DNA of 64,000 bases from Marsupella aquatica. Taxonomy: Eukaryota; Marchantiophyta. A model generated the notes under the pieces. The model did no database searches. It saw only the letters and a list, made by a program, of their open reading frames with translations, and had not been told where the DNA came from. The first letter of the stretch is position 1. Every line of letters starts with the position of its first letter. The translations under genes were made by a program, and so were the position numbers. Location of the stretch: assembly GCA_973895155.1 (NCBI GenBank), contig OZ316892.1, positions 62,001-126,000 on the forward strand, read 5' to 3'. This document shows positions 22,859 to 34,699 of this stretch, piece after piece.

Positions 22859-24099
22859 TGTACAAATATTGAGGCGAGACCAAGGAAAAAACTGTACACT
22901 CCTTGGGACCAATCAATAGTAGATTTATGAAGGTGAGTACCTTAACATCAAAATTCCCCCTTTCTTCCCACCTACATGTTGAATTATTCATAAATCTAAT
23001 GATAAAAATTACAACTTACGGCATTTCGGTACTCAGATCTAAAATGGTTCGTGTACTATTTGACCGGAATTGTAATTTTTACTGAATTGGAATTAAAAGA
23101 AAAAAAATTCAGTGGATTTGTTTGCTACAGTGTGGGAAGATCTAAAAAAATTGACATCATAAAATTGAAGTTTACACTTTATTGGATTCTTCGTTATGAA
23201 AACATTCAAGTTGAACTTTTAGTTAGAAAAGTTCTTAAACTAAAGTCCTCAAGGTTTTGAAGGACAGTGTTTTCGAATGGCTATCAAAGATGTCACCTTT
23301 TGGACGTGGTTACAATTATCCCTATTTTCATTGCTCCCCGTGTGAATGGGGGTACTCTTATCTCCTGAGGGTACCCTTGTGCTTGAGGGTACTCTTATCA
23401 ATGGGTACGCTTATCAATAATGGTACTTTGATCAACGAGGGTACCCTTATCAATGAGGATACTCTTATTTCCTGAGGGTACCCTTGCGTATGAGGGTACT
23501 CTTATCAATGAGGGTACTCTTATATCAGCAAGAGTACTCTTATCAATGGGTACGCTTATCAATAATGGTACTTTGATCAACGAGGGTACCCTTATCAATG
23601 AGGATACTCTTATTTCCTGAGGGTACCCTTGCGTATGAGGGTACTCTTATCAATGAGGGTACTCTTATATCAACAAGAGTACTCTTATCAATGGGTACGC
23701 TTATCAACAATGGTACTTTGATAATGAGGGTACCCTTATCAGTGAGGGTATTCTTATCTCGTAAGGGTACCCTTGTGTTGGGCCTTGTGCATGAGGGTAC
23801 TCTTATTAATGAGGGTACTTTTATTAGTCATAGCAAACAACAAAGCGGGCAGGGAACCCCATGAAGGCGCCCCGCGCCGGCAGAAGGACTCCGAACGTAC
23901 TGGAAAGACCCTAAACCTCACGAGACCAACATTTTGGGTATTGCATGGACAAATACTGGCCGAAGTACATGCCTAAATTTACCTGCTCTGTTTTAGTTCC
24001 CTAAACCAGGGGTGATTTTTTTTATCAAATCCATACGTTGTATCCTAGTTTTTTTCACACATGATGTAAACCTACATAATGTGAAAGTGGGAGAGAAGA
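22859..24099. repeat. Right copy of ~1.2 kb direct repeat with 18-bp minisatellite
   Basis: Same orientation and ends as the copy at 14601-15793, offset by 8258 bp. The array (about 23345-23835) has a duplicated higher-order block: the run TCAATGGGTACGCTTATCAA to TATTTCCTGAGGGTACCCTT appears twice, at about 23397-23490 and 23545-23630. After 24099 the two copies diverge abruptly into unrelated sequence, as they do before 22859. Confidence 0.85.
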
Positions 24100-26300
24100 A
24101 AAATAGCAAAAACCAAAGCAAGCCAAAAAAATTCAGCTTTTTCCGGGAAGAAAAAAAAAACTTCACCTCCAGGAGGGAAGGAAAAAAACTCCAACTTCAG
24201 GCGCTAGGGAAAAAATTAAACCTGAGGGAGGGCAGGGAAGGAAAAACAATTTGAGCTTCAAGAAAGGGAAACTTTAAGATTTTAGACAATAGGAAAACTT
24301 CAGGTAAGGTAAGAGTCAAATATTTTTTTGTAGTATTTGTAAATTAAAGTCGGGAGTTTTGAACGTATCTATTCTCTTCAGTGAATTTATTTTGGCTACC
24401 TTGTTCCCCAGAAAGGCAAGCATTACAGTGCGTCGGTTGAAGTGCAAAGAAGATAGGACGGTATTTTCTTTCCTGGGTATTGACCAATAGACACATTATT
24501 AAAATATGGGGTACCATTTATTCTAGTAAACAATTCTCTCATTACATTCAATATAAATGGACCCTAAACTCCCCCTACCCCATTCTGGTGTAGTCGTTTA
24601 TTTTTACCGTCAACCCTAGATTTTTGGAACCTAGAAGCGACATGTGAGGCACACTTCACATAAATCAAAATTTATTTTTCCCCGGTCCCACATGACCTGC
24701 CAATTTTCCCTTGCATTGGACATTGGCATTTAGATAAAAAAACACTACTCAAATAGATGGTTGTACAACATAACAAATGTGTTGTACGACACCTCATTTG
24801 TGGCCAAAAACTCATTTGTGGCCGAAGACTGTTGGTGTAACAAACAGTCTTCCTACTTTACCTAACCTGCATGATTACATCATGTCGTCGCGCACGTTTA
24901 TAGTCTTTGTGTCCATGTAGGTAAAACCCCACATTTTTACAGCCCAGCCCAGCTTAGTACATTTCTTAATACATTCATTCATACTTTAATTAATTATTGG
25001 ATTACCCCAGCATTTGCTTCGTATCTATGCGTAGGATACCCCGACATTTGCTTTGTATCTATGCGTAGGATTACCCCAGCTTTTGTATCCATGGGTGTGG
25101 CCAATTTCCGAACATTAACCTTACTAGTACTTTATTAATTATAAGATTACCCCGGCTTGCGTTTCGTATCCTTGTGTAGGATTACCCCAGCTTTTGTATC
25201 CATGTGTATGGCACAAATCTTGAACATTAATTAATGTACATTTATTGATGGATAAGATTACCCCAACTTTCGTATCCGTGTGTATGGCACAATATCCCAA
25301 GATTAACCTGTCTAGTACATTGCTTCGTGATTGGATTACCTCGAGGTTCGGACGTATTCCTAACATTAACCTTAGTTGTACATTACTCGATTATTAGATT
25401 ACCCTGAATTGTACACGTATATGGCCCAATTTCCTAATATGAACCATAATACCGCATTACATGACCTCAACTTTTGTATCTCTTATTGACAATGGCCGCT
25501 TATCATGTAAACAGAGTCAAGAGTGTGTGGTTTTCTCAAAATACCCAGCCTTGTTCTTTTTCTTTAAACAGTGTTGTGTGGGTTTATCAGAATACTTGGC
25601 CTTGTTCCTTTACAGATGAACACCTATTTAAGATTAAGAGTGTACCAAGGGTTAGCACGAGGTGCAATACAATGCCCACAACAAGATAGATTAGGCAACC
25701 ATACTACCCTGTTGTGCCTATTTGTTCCCAAACAAACCTTCACCCCTAACCCCTACTAGAAGGTTGCCCATTCAACCTCCTTACAGTAGCAGGCTGAACA
25801 GAAATCAACATTGATTCTATATCAATCAACATCCGCCACAATGTTAATTCACTTTTTGAAGAGGGGAAAAAAAGTTCAGTTGAATTCAAAATGGTGAATT
25901 CTTGCTCAAGCCAAAAACGTCATCCATTACACAAAAGTTTCTATTCATGTAAGGAAATAGTTCTTCAATGTTGAACGAAGACTTCTCTGAGCAACATCAC
26001 ATCATGTGCTCAGCGTGAAGAGTCCTGGTGATAAACTTGCTGCTGGTTTCTACTCCCCAAGGGATCCAACGTTCAGCTCCCGTGCACCTGCAGTCAGAGG
26101 TAGGTTTTAATTGAACTCATGTATCCTCATCCGATCACTACAAGCAAGGGCAATGTCAAGGTAGCAACCATTTCAGCTACATCTTAAATGGCCATATGTT
26201 GCATCACCTACAATCGTCTATACAAAAGTTCAGCTTAGTTACGCTTCAATTTTGTGTACAAGGATGTGTAAAATCTGCCAATGAACTATAACAGTAATAA
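24100..26300. other. Non-coding region with ATTACCCCAGC repeats
   Basis: No gene. From about 24995 to 25400 a degenerate unit recurs five or more times: GGATTACCCCAGC, then TTTGTATCCATG and TGGC, then an AACATTAACC motif. Spacing is irregular, about 60-120 bp. The same ATTACCCCAGC core appears in the 116-bp satellite at 34.7-36.7 kb, though the rest of the unit differs. The remainder is AT-rich with no recognisable feature. Confidence 0.5.
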
Positions 26301-26328
26301 GAGCACCAGACTTTGAGCTGCTCACCAT

Positions 26329-27723
26329 CTACAGGGGATATTTGTGGACCACATTATACCCAAAGCACAAGTTTTTAGTGTTGCACCCACAAAACTCACC
26401 ACCTACACCATGAATTGATGACAAATCCACCATACACACAAGAGAAGACAACAGTTCCAGCTTATTGTGGGAATACCACACATCCCGAGTGGTACTGAAT
26501 ATGCAATCAATGAGGTCACACTTTTGCATCCATCCACAGCAATTCACCTTGCAATCATGAAATGGCGAGACCGTACCCTGCCTGTCATTGTGCTTTTGGT
26601 AAATTTTGCCAAATGCACCTCAGCTTCCTCCTCTTTGACTGTTGTTTTCGGGTTCAACAGTTGTATCCCCTTCACCAGTTCATACAGGATGTTCACTCCA
26701 GTCCACCGTCTCATTGGAGGAGTCCAAAACAACAGCTGACTCTTGTTCCGGCTCGAGTTGGGGTTCTGGGAAAAGCTCAACTTCAAGGTTGGGTGCTATA
26801 CCCTTGACCTCATGCCAAGTCACCTCCCATAAACTATACCCACTTATACTACTCCGTTGCACAAGGACTCCTTCTTTGTGCATGATAACAACTTGTTCTT
26901 ATACTACTCCGTTGCACAAGGACTCCTTCTTTGTGCATGATAGCAACTTGTTCTTCAGCAACTCAGGAATGACATCTTCCAACTTTTCACTGCTTTTTCC
27001 CCTGAGTCGGGGCTGAATCTACATATCCAATCAGCCCACCACAGCCAGCCATATTGCTCAAAAACTAGGCAGCTAGCCCGAAGAGCTTACTGTTCACTTG
27101 CAGCACAATCTTGGACAATAACCGGGAAATCAATTGCAAGGACGCATCCATACCACGATACTCTATGGCTAGATGTCTGACACCAACATCCAACACATCA
27201 TGAAGCATCACAAACATAACCTGGTGAAAGAAAAGGCCACATATTGTTAGAGGAAGCTGGACATTATATGCAGAGGAGGATATACACCGCTGCAATCACA
27301 ATATGGTCAATTTCCGAACTTCCTTTCTCTCTTCTGCCCACATACTCGTGTCAGAACTTGTGCTATGCAAAGCCATATCTCACCCACTTGTTATGTGCCC
27401 ATAGATGCATCCTTTTTTAGGCCCTGTGTGGTGCATACACTATCAGCATTCTCGTCACCTGCATCTCATATCCAATGGGAGTAAACCTTAGCCTACTTCA
27501 AATACAATTTTACAGAGTGACCCGCTAAAACATGTACGGCACATACGCACCTCTTTGCACACCACCAACTGGAGGTTTTGCAAATGCTTGGGCAACATGG
27601 TGGCAGAGGATGTCATTAGCTCAGCTCAAGTGGCCTCCAATCACTCGTCATAACTGTAAGAGTCTCAAAGCCTGCCTCAAAAGCCTCTAGATGGCGAGCA
27701 ATGTGCCTTAATTTGTGAATGCT
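26329..27723 (-). other. Coding-like minus-strand segments, unrecognised
   Basis: Several minus-strand stretches look like protein but lack a known domain. One is a possible exon at 27231-27066 preceded by a good acceptor (CTTTCACCAG), containing HDVLDVGVRHLAIEYRG. Another is an ORF at 26883-26680 containing SLWEVTWHEVKGIAP. A third at 26786-26544 contains GVNILYELVKGIQLL. A 55-bp tandem duplication (copies starting at 26843 and 26898) lies at one frame break. They follow the SNF2 gene on the same strand and may be remains of a further gene or element. Confidence 0.3.
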
Positions 27724-30278
27724 CTATCGTCTCGGCCTTCCTACTGCCTGTTGCCTAGACAACCTGAGTCGCTCCTCTTTCAGTACTTCCTGCAATATTG
27801 CGTTATCCTTTTTTCCGCTACTCAAACTTCCGTGTACGCATTCATCAATCAGTGTCCTCTTTCTCTGTTGTACATGCCACAATGTCTCCTCAATAGTATT
27901 CCTCATTAGGAAATGTGTAACAAACACTTCTTTTGTCTGCCCTAGACGATGAGTTCTGTCCACTGCTTGATCTTCTGCTGTTGGATTCCACCATATATCT
28001 GTAAAGAGTACATGATTGGCAGCCGTGATATTTAATCCCGTATTGGCAGCCTTTAATGACAGTAGGGCGACTTGTATCTGAATCAATCCAGTGTAGTGAA
28101 ATGCTTAGTGAGTGACCGATGTACAATTTCTCAAAAACATGCACCAAAACAACCTATATGGGGTGCTTTATGCATACCTGGTGAGATTCGGCAAAGTCTC
28201 TCAGATTTTGGTCACGCTTCTCCAAACTCATGCTTCCGTCCACCCTTGTGAACTGGATGTTTGCACTTTCAAGAGTTCCTTGTAACAAGTCAATTAAGCC
28301 GGTCCATTGAGAAAACACAATGGTCTTATCGTCACTTCCAGACTCTCGCAGCTCGTTCAAGTAAGACATGACACCGTCAATTTTGGGTGATGGCCCAGAA
28401 GTATGAAAACCGAGAATTTCCAAGTCCTCCTCTGCCAATTCAGTGCCAGACGACGTACATATATCACATACTCTGTACACCGTACTCCATGAAATTTGCT
28501 GCTTACAGTGTGGTGCTCCGCATATTATGTCCTCTTCCAGCGGATCAAAATAACAAGCTGAACTGGAACAGTAATAGTGACCACAGATGGAAATCATGGG
28601 GTCATCAAAAAGCTCACCTTGCAAATATTACAAAAATGGATTTCAAAGTTAGTGTGCAATGTCAAATGTTTCACCAATCGCCACCGGTTGAACAACACTC
28701 CCACGGGGTACTGGATTTACAAATAGGATTTACTATGTGCGAAAAATCACCTGGCACTTGTTACAAGTCACCCCTTCTGGAGCATCCAACAACTTGTTTA
28801 CCAATTCGCCTGAACGGACTCCATCGGGTTGGATCTTGGGAGTATTCACACTATCTTCTTTTTCATTGTGAAAGACAAGGTCACGATGCCCACAGTGGCG
28901 TCTCATTCTCAGCATCAACGACAGCAATTTAGCTTTCTCTTTCTTATTTCCCTTCTGTGAAGCCCACAAATCGACCCGGTTGAGTAATTGTACAAAACAA
29001 CAGGGCAACCACGGTATCTGTGCACAATTGAAGAATGACAAAGTACACCCACATAGGGTGGGCCAAACTTTGGACATACCGAGTCTTCCGCTGCACTCCT
29101 TGCCTCTAATTTCTTATACACTATGGCATCGCCTTCAACTAAAAAGTCGAGATGAGCTACTCTTACATGCTTCTTAGGTAGATTCAGGATACCTGCAAAC
29201 AAAACATGTCCAGCTATAAGATTGCATACAAACATACAACACATCGAAATCCATATGAAATTCAACCAATTCCAAATAATGGAAAAGTCCAATTCCAACA
29301 CATGTGAACATTGTAGTTGTAGTTGTCTTACTCTTATCTCTTCTCAATGTAATGGCCCTCAGCTCCTTGTGTAGTATTGCGTGTCCAGCTTTCCTACTTT
29401 TTGCAATATGCTGCCTCAAAATCTTGAACCGGTCTATGTCACAGTAAGGGGGGTATCCAAGAAATTTGAAATAACTGTATGCCTCCCAAGTAGAATTTGA
29501 CACAGGAGTTCCACTTACACACCATCTGCTTCTTGCATGTAGGTTGCAAGCAGCTAATGCTCTGCCATTCCTATGGTTTGAGATTGCCTGACACTCGTCT
29601 AGAATCACCCTGTACCATTGTACCTGCTCCAGGCAAGGAGGCAATGGATCCTTCGTTTTCTTGGGTGTTGGCTCCACAGGAATTTTTTGACTTAATTTCC
29701 CTTTCCTTCTCAGTGTAGGTGGGTCCGTAGTGGAATGTTGGGCGAGAGTGCCATAAGTGGTAATTATAACATCGTATAAGGCCAACTGCTTTGGATCCAT
29801 ACATCTGTCCGACCCGTGAAATATTAACACCTTTACATTTGCCCTTGCAGTAGTTTTAGTGGTAATCTCACGTTTCCATTGAGTCATAACACTTCCAGGA
29901 CAAACGATAAGGGTCTTGCTTCTGGGTGGTCGATTGGTGACTAAGAGTGTAATCAGTTGAATTGTCTTCCCCATTCCCTACCAACAAATACAGTTAGTTC
30001 ATTTCATGCAATGGGGAAGAAAATTCCAAGTTCACACCACAAAAACACATGATGACCCTGAAGTCAATGCACAGCCCACTCAACATTAGGAAATGATGTG
30101 AGCTTTAGGGTTTTACCTGGTCATCTGCCAAAATACCCCCAAAACATTGGGAATCACCACTCTCCCTTGACAACATCCAGAATAGACCTTTCCGTTGATG
30201 TTGATAAACTGTCACATTTTGCATAAGCCCATCTGGTGGGCTTGCTTCTCCTGTGAAGTCCCTATCATCAATGTATTC
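27724..30278 (-). CDS. SNF2 helicase with RING finger (Rad5/Rad16-like), exons 2-7
   Basis: Exons on the minus strand: 30278-30117, 29977-29332, 29192-29080, 29017-28751, 28612-28178, 28077-27724. All have GT/AG borders, and codon phase is kept through every junction. Motifs: LFWML and GGILADDQ then GMGKT (motif I), LIVCPGSVMTQW (Ia), VILDECQ (II; DECQ where DEAQ or DEGH is usual), VSGTPVSN (III). A RING finger CNKC...ICGHYYC lies between the helicase lobes. KTIVFSQWTGLID (IV), AANTGLNITAA (V) and DQAVDRTHRLGQT (VI) follow. A RING between the lobes is typical of Rad5/Rad16/HLTF-type proteins, which remodel chromatin or stalled forks and can act as ubiquitin ligases. No stops occur inside these exons. 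The final TAG at 27726-27724 is followed in frame by 32 further open codons. Exon 1 upstream is continuous with this gene. Confidence 0.85.
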
Positions 30279-30377
30279 CTGCAATGGTCACGGAATAACA
30301 GTCAGCCTTCTTAACCGGCTCTACTCATCCAAACTGAGTATTTGGACAAGACGCTGCGACATGGTTAGTTTACTCAC

Positions 30378-33300
30378 TCGTTCCTCTGCTTGCGAAAAAG
30401 GTTGGACTCGGATTCGAGGAAAGTCCATCTCTGAATCTGAATCTGAACAGGAATTTGTGATTGTACGACGCACGGAGGTAGCGTCAATGTCAACATGATC
30501 CAAGCTATCCCCTTCATTATCAAAAGACCACAACAGTCATCGCCTTTTTGGGGGGTCCTCCAAATTAATGCGAGTCAATTGCGAGACCACAGACAGAGAA
30601 CAACTTGCAATCTCATCCCTCTGTACGCGATTTTTACATGGCACTGGCACTATTGTCATTTCATTGTTGGAGGTTGAACCAAGTAATGGACGTCCATGAG
30701 CTTGCCTCTTTGGTTCCGCAATGAACGGTATAACTGGTTCAGCGTTCGACACTTGCTTTCTCTTCAAATTCCTCATTGTACATTCCAACTCTTCAACCTT
30801 TGCAAAAGCTATGTGCAATTGGTCATCCTTGAATTTTAATTCTACTTTCTGAGTCAAAACTATTTGTTGCAAGTCTACATTCTCGCCCAATCTACAATGC
30901 ACCTGTTCAAGCTCTGCCATTGTACGCTCTAAGTCCAATTTCAAAGACTCCACGTTAGTGCGCTGAGTATTGCGTTCGGCAGTGCACTTTGCTACCTCAT
31001 TTCTCAGTTCCCCCATGCACATTTTGTTCTCCTTCAAAGCTTTGTGAGCAATTGCGTATTCCGCCTTCAGCCTTGTCTATTTTACAAGTGCTCGTTGAAG
31101 GTCTTCCAACTTGCTCTGTGACTCTAATCTGAACAACTGAAGTTGTGTGCTCACATCATCTCGTTGTTTAGTGCGCCTTGCAAGTTCACTTTCCAATTCT
31201 TCCATGCGCATTTGGATATCCTTCAAAGCACATTCAGCACCTAAACATGATTCCATGCACACTGCCTGCTCTACAACCTTCCGTTGAACATCTTCAAACT
31301 TGCTTTCTAACGACAATTTCAACAACTCAAGTTCATTGATCGCGGCATCTCGTCCTGCAACACATCTTTCAAGGTCAGCACTCAATTCTGCCATGCGCTT
31401 ACTGGAGTCCTCCTTCCAACCTTGTTCAGCAGCTTGGTAATTGTCATTGCGCTTTGTCACCTGCACAAGCTTTTCTTCAAGGTCTTTCAACTTCCATTGT
31501 GACTGCAATTTGAACTCTTCAAATTTGCTGGTGACCGCATCTCGTTCTGTAGTGCCCATTTGAAGTTCAGCACTCAATTTTGCCATGCGTGATTGGTCCT
31601 CCTTCCAACCTTGTTTAGCAGCTTGGTATTTGTCATTGCGCTTTGTCACCTGCACAAGCTTTTCTTCAAGGTCTTTCAACTTCCATTGTGACTGCAATTT
31701 GAACTCTTCAAATTTGCTGGTGACCGCATCTCGTTCTGCAGTGCCCATTTGAAGTTCAACACTCAATTCTGCCATGCGTGATTGGTCCTCCTTCCAACCT
31801 TGTTCAGCAACTTGGTATTCGTCATTGCGCTTTGTCACCTGCACAAGCTTTTCTTCAAGGTCTTTCAACCTGCATTGTGACTGCAATTTGAACTCTTCAA
31901 ATTTGTTGGTGATTGCATCTCGTCCTGTAGTGCCCATTTGAAGTTCAACACTCAATTCTGCCATGCGTGATTGGTCCTTCTTCCAACCTTGTTCAGCAGC
32001 TTGGTATTCGTCATTGCGCTTTGTCACCTGCACAAGATTTTCTTCAAGGTCTTTCAACCTGCATTGTGACTGCAATTTGAACTCTTCAAATTTGCTAGTG
32101 ACCGCATCTTGTTCCGCAGTGCCCATTTGAAGTTCAGCACTCAATTTTGTCATGCGCGATTGGTCCTCCTTCCAACCTTGTTCAGCAGCTTGGTATTCGT
32201 CATTGCGCTTTGTCACCTGCACAAGATTTTCTTCAAGGTCTTTCAACGTGCATTGTGACTGCAATTTGAACTCTTCAAATTTGTTGGTGATTGCATCTCG
32301 TCCTGTAGTGCCCATTTGAAGTTCAACACTCAATTCTGCCATGCGTGATTGGTCCTTCTTCCAACCTTGTTCAGCAGGTTGGTATTCGTCATTGCACATT
32401 GTCACCTGCATAAGCTTTTCTTCAAGGTCTTTCAACCTGGACTGTGACTGCAATTTGAACTCTTCAAATTCGCTAGTGACCGCATCTCGTTCCGCAGTGC
32501 CCATTTGAAGTTCAGCACTCAATTTTGTCATGCACGATTGGTCCTCCTTCCAACCTTGTTCAGTAGCTTGGTATTCGTCATTGCGCTTTGTCACCTGCAC
32601 AAGATTTTCTTCAAGGTCTTTCAACCTGCATTGTGACTGCAATTTGAACTCTTCAAATTTGTTGGTGATCGCATCTCGTCCTGTAGTGCCCATTTGAAGT
32701 TCAACACTCAATTCTGCCATGCGTGATTGGTCCTTCTTCCAACCTTGTTCAGCAGCTTGGTATTCGTCATTGCGCATTGTCACCTGCATAAGCTTTTCTT
32801 CAAGGTCTTTCAACCTGGACTGTGACTGCAATTTGAACTCTTCAAATTCGCTAGTGACCGCATCTCGTTCCGCAGTGCCCATTTGAAGTTTAGCACTCAA
32901 TTTTGTCATGCGCGATTGGTCCTCCTTCCAACCTTGTTCAGCAGCTTGGTATTCGTCATTGCGCTTTGTCACCTGCACAAGATTTTCTTCAAGGTCTTTC
33001 AACCTGCATTGTGACTGCAATTTGAACTCTTCAAATTTGTTGGTGATTGCATCTCGTCCTGTAGTGCCCATTTGAAGTTCAACACTCAATTTTGCCATGC
33101 GTGATTGGTCCTTCTTCCAACCTTGTTCAGTAGCTTGGTATTCGTCATTGCGCATTGTCACCCGCACAAGCTTTTCTTCAAGGTCTTCCAACCTGCATTG
33201 TGATTGCAATTTGAACACCTCAAATTCTCTGGTGACCGCATCTCGTCCTGCATTGCATATTTCTTGTTCAGCACTCAAATTTGCCATGCACGATTGGTTC

Positions 33301-34223
33301 TCATTCCAACCTTCTCCAGCATCTTCATATTCGTCATTTCGCATTGTCTGTGCCGTCAACTCCCCTTCAAGGTCATCAATCCTGCCTTCTAACTTTGATT
33401 CCGATGACTGAAGTTTACATTGAATAGGTTGAGGTTGGGTTTCCCTTCTTGTAGTACCCTCGTTGCCAACATTTGGCCCCAATATAAGGCTTTCCCATGA
33501 AAATCCCCAATGTAGCAGCAACTATGTAATAGCAGTCCCACAATAAGCGGGGAACGCCTTTGACTCACGAATATTCCTCATACCCTGAAGGTGTTTCTTG
33601 AATTTACTTATTTCCAAAGCCAATTCATCGTAAACTAAATCACTCCAATCTGGTAGCAATTTTGGCACAGGGCCTGCTAGTCTTTTTCCCTTGGGCAAAG
33701 TACCACACAAATACCAGTAGAAATAACTCAATTGTTTCGCTGATAACTGTGAAGGCTTCTCCTTACCCAGCAGAATTTCCTGCACCACTCTAATTGCCCC
33801 ATACCATCTATCATACGGAGCTCTCAAAAGCTTTAAACTATAGGGATTCCCTCTTATTCGTGGACGAACAAACAAATCATTGAATTCAGGACAATGCATT
33901 CTCTGCCTATACTTGGCGAATGTACCAGATGGCAGCTTGAATGCCGCACGTAACACATCTTGTGTGATTTTCAATGAACATCCTCGGAATTCACTGGATT
34001 TTGATGCATAATCAAATCCCAACACAAACTCCTTCACCCCACATACGGCTGTTATGTTGTAATCAATCCCAAAAGTTTGTTGCAGACCAAGGTTGAAAAT
34101 CATTGACGATCGAGTTGGATCACCTCCCACCAAACTGCGAATTCGTTCCGGTGTGCAGGAATGCCACAACGTTCCAGTGCCGCCTGTTTCAATTCCAACC
34201 CACGGATTGTCAAAATGTTCCAC
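30378..34223 (-). CDS. Exon 1 of SNF2 fusion gene: recurring fold plus coiled-coil repeats, three in-frame stops
   Basis: Exon of 1282 codons starting at ATG 34223 and ending at a strong donor, EER followed by GTGAGT. It is in phase with the SNF2 exons. Codons ~1-230 hold the recurring fold: VKEFVLGFDYA, FRGCSLKI, AAFKLPSG and DWSDLVYDEL. Codons ~270-1060 hold the coiled coil, including about eleven 63-residue repeats. Codons ~1060-1230 are a further coiled coil and a basic linker. The acidic segment SCSDSDSEMDF precedes the donor. TAG at 33524-33522, TAG at 31079-31077 and TGA at 30539-30537 interrupt an otherwise open frame with no frameshift. Either exon 1 is recently inactivated and the helicase starts elsewhere, or the stops are tolerated. 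Coiled coils of this kind usually mediate self-association. Confidence 0.65.
31380..33340 (-). repeat. 189-bp coding tandem repeat (63-residue coiled-coil unit)
   Basis: About eleven copies of a 189-bp unit inside exon 1 of the SNF2 fusion gene. Each encodes 63 residues, exactly nine heptads, around LKDLEE, QVTKRNDEYQAAEQGWK and RDAVTSKFEEFKLQSQ. Two unit types alternate: type A (TTGRDAITNK, LEENLVQVTK) and type B (TAERDAVTSE, LEEKLMQVTM). The newest expansion step was therefore a 378-bp pair. Neighbouring copies are nearly identical. Outer copies, at both ends, are more diverged. Confidence 0.9.
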
Positions 34224-34695
34224 ATATCATCACTAAACCACAATGCAAAATTCAACTATATGCAATGATGACCAACTATTAAGTATTGTAATCCAAACCT
34301 TCCTTTTCCACCTCCTTGTAGGGCTGGACCTCGTCGTAAGGTGACTCTGCCTTGTCCTCCATGTTTTGGATCTGCTGTGCTTGAAATTCACTTCTGTCGT
34401 ATGAAAGGTAGTCCAATTAAGTAAACCCTAATCCTATCACCAACACATTGCCGTGAGCAACTCATGAGGCTTACTCGACGGAAGGAGGGTATTGACACGC
34501 AAGGAGCCTCTCAAAACATGACAGATTCCATTTCTGCAAAGCTGCTTGTTGCTCTATTGGATGCTGTCAATCCATGTACTTAAACTTAAACTCCTTGTTG
34601 TGAAGAAACGTTCCCTTTGTTATGAAGCGTCTTGTCCAAGTCACTGCCAACCTTTCTGGAATCCGGAAGATGCGAACTAAAATGCTCCTATATTG
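34224..34695. other. 5' flank of SNF2 fusion gene
   Basis: Upstream region of the minus-strand gene, ending where the 116-bp satellite begins. No ORF or clear TATA element could be assigned. Confidence 0.35.
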
Positions 34696-34699
34696 TCAA

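Noticed and set aside
14601-24099. LTR retrotransposon with 1.2-kb LTRs around the RecQ gene
   Set aside because: The repeats begin with TG but do not end in CA. There is no target duplication, primer-binding site or pol domain between them.
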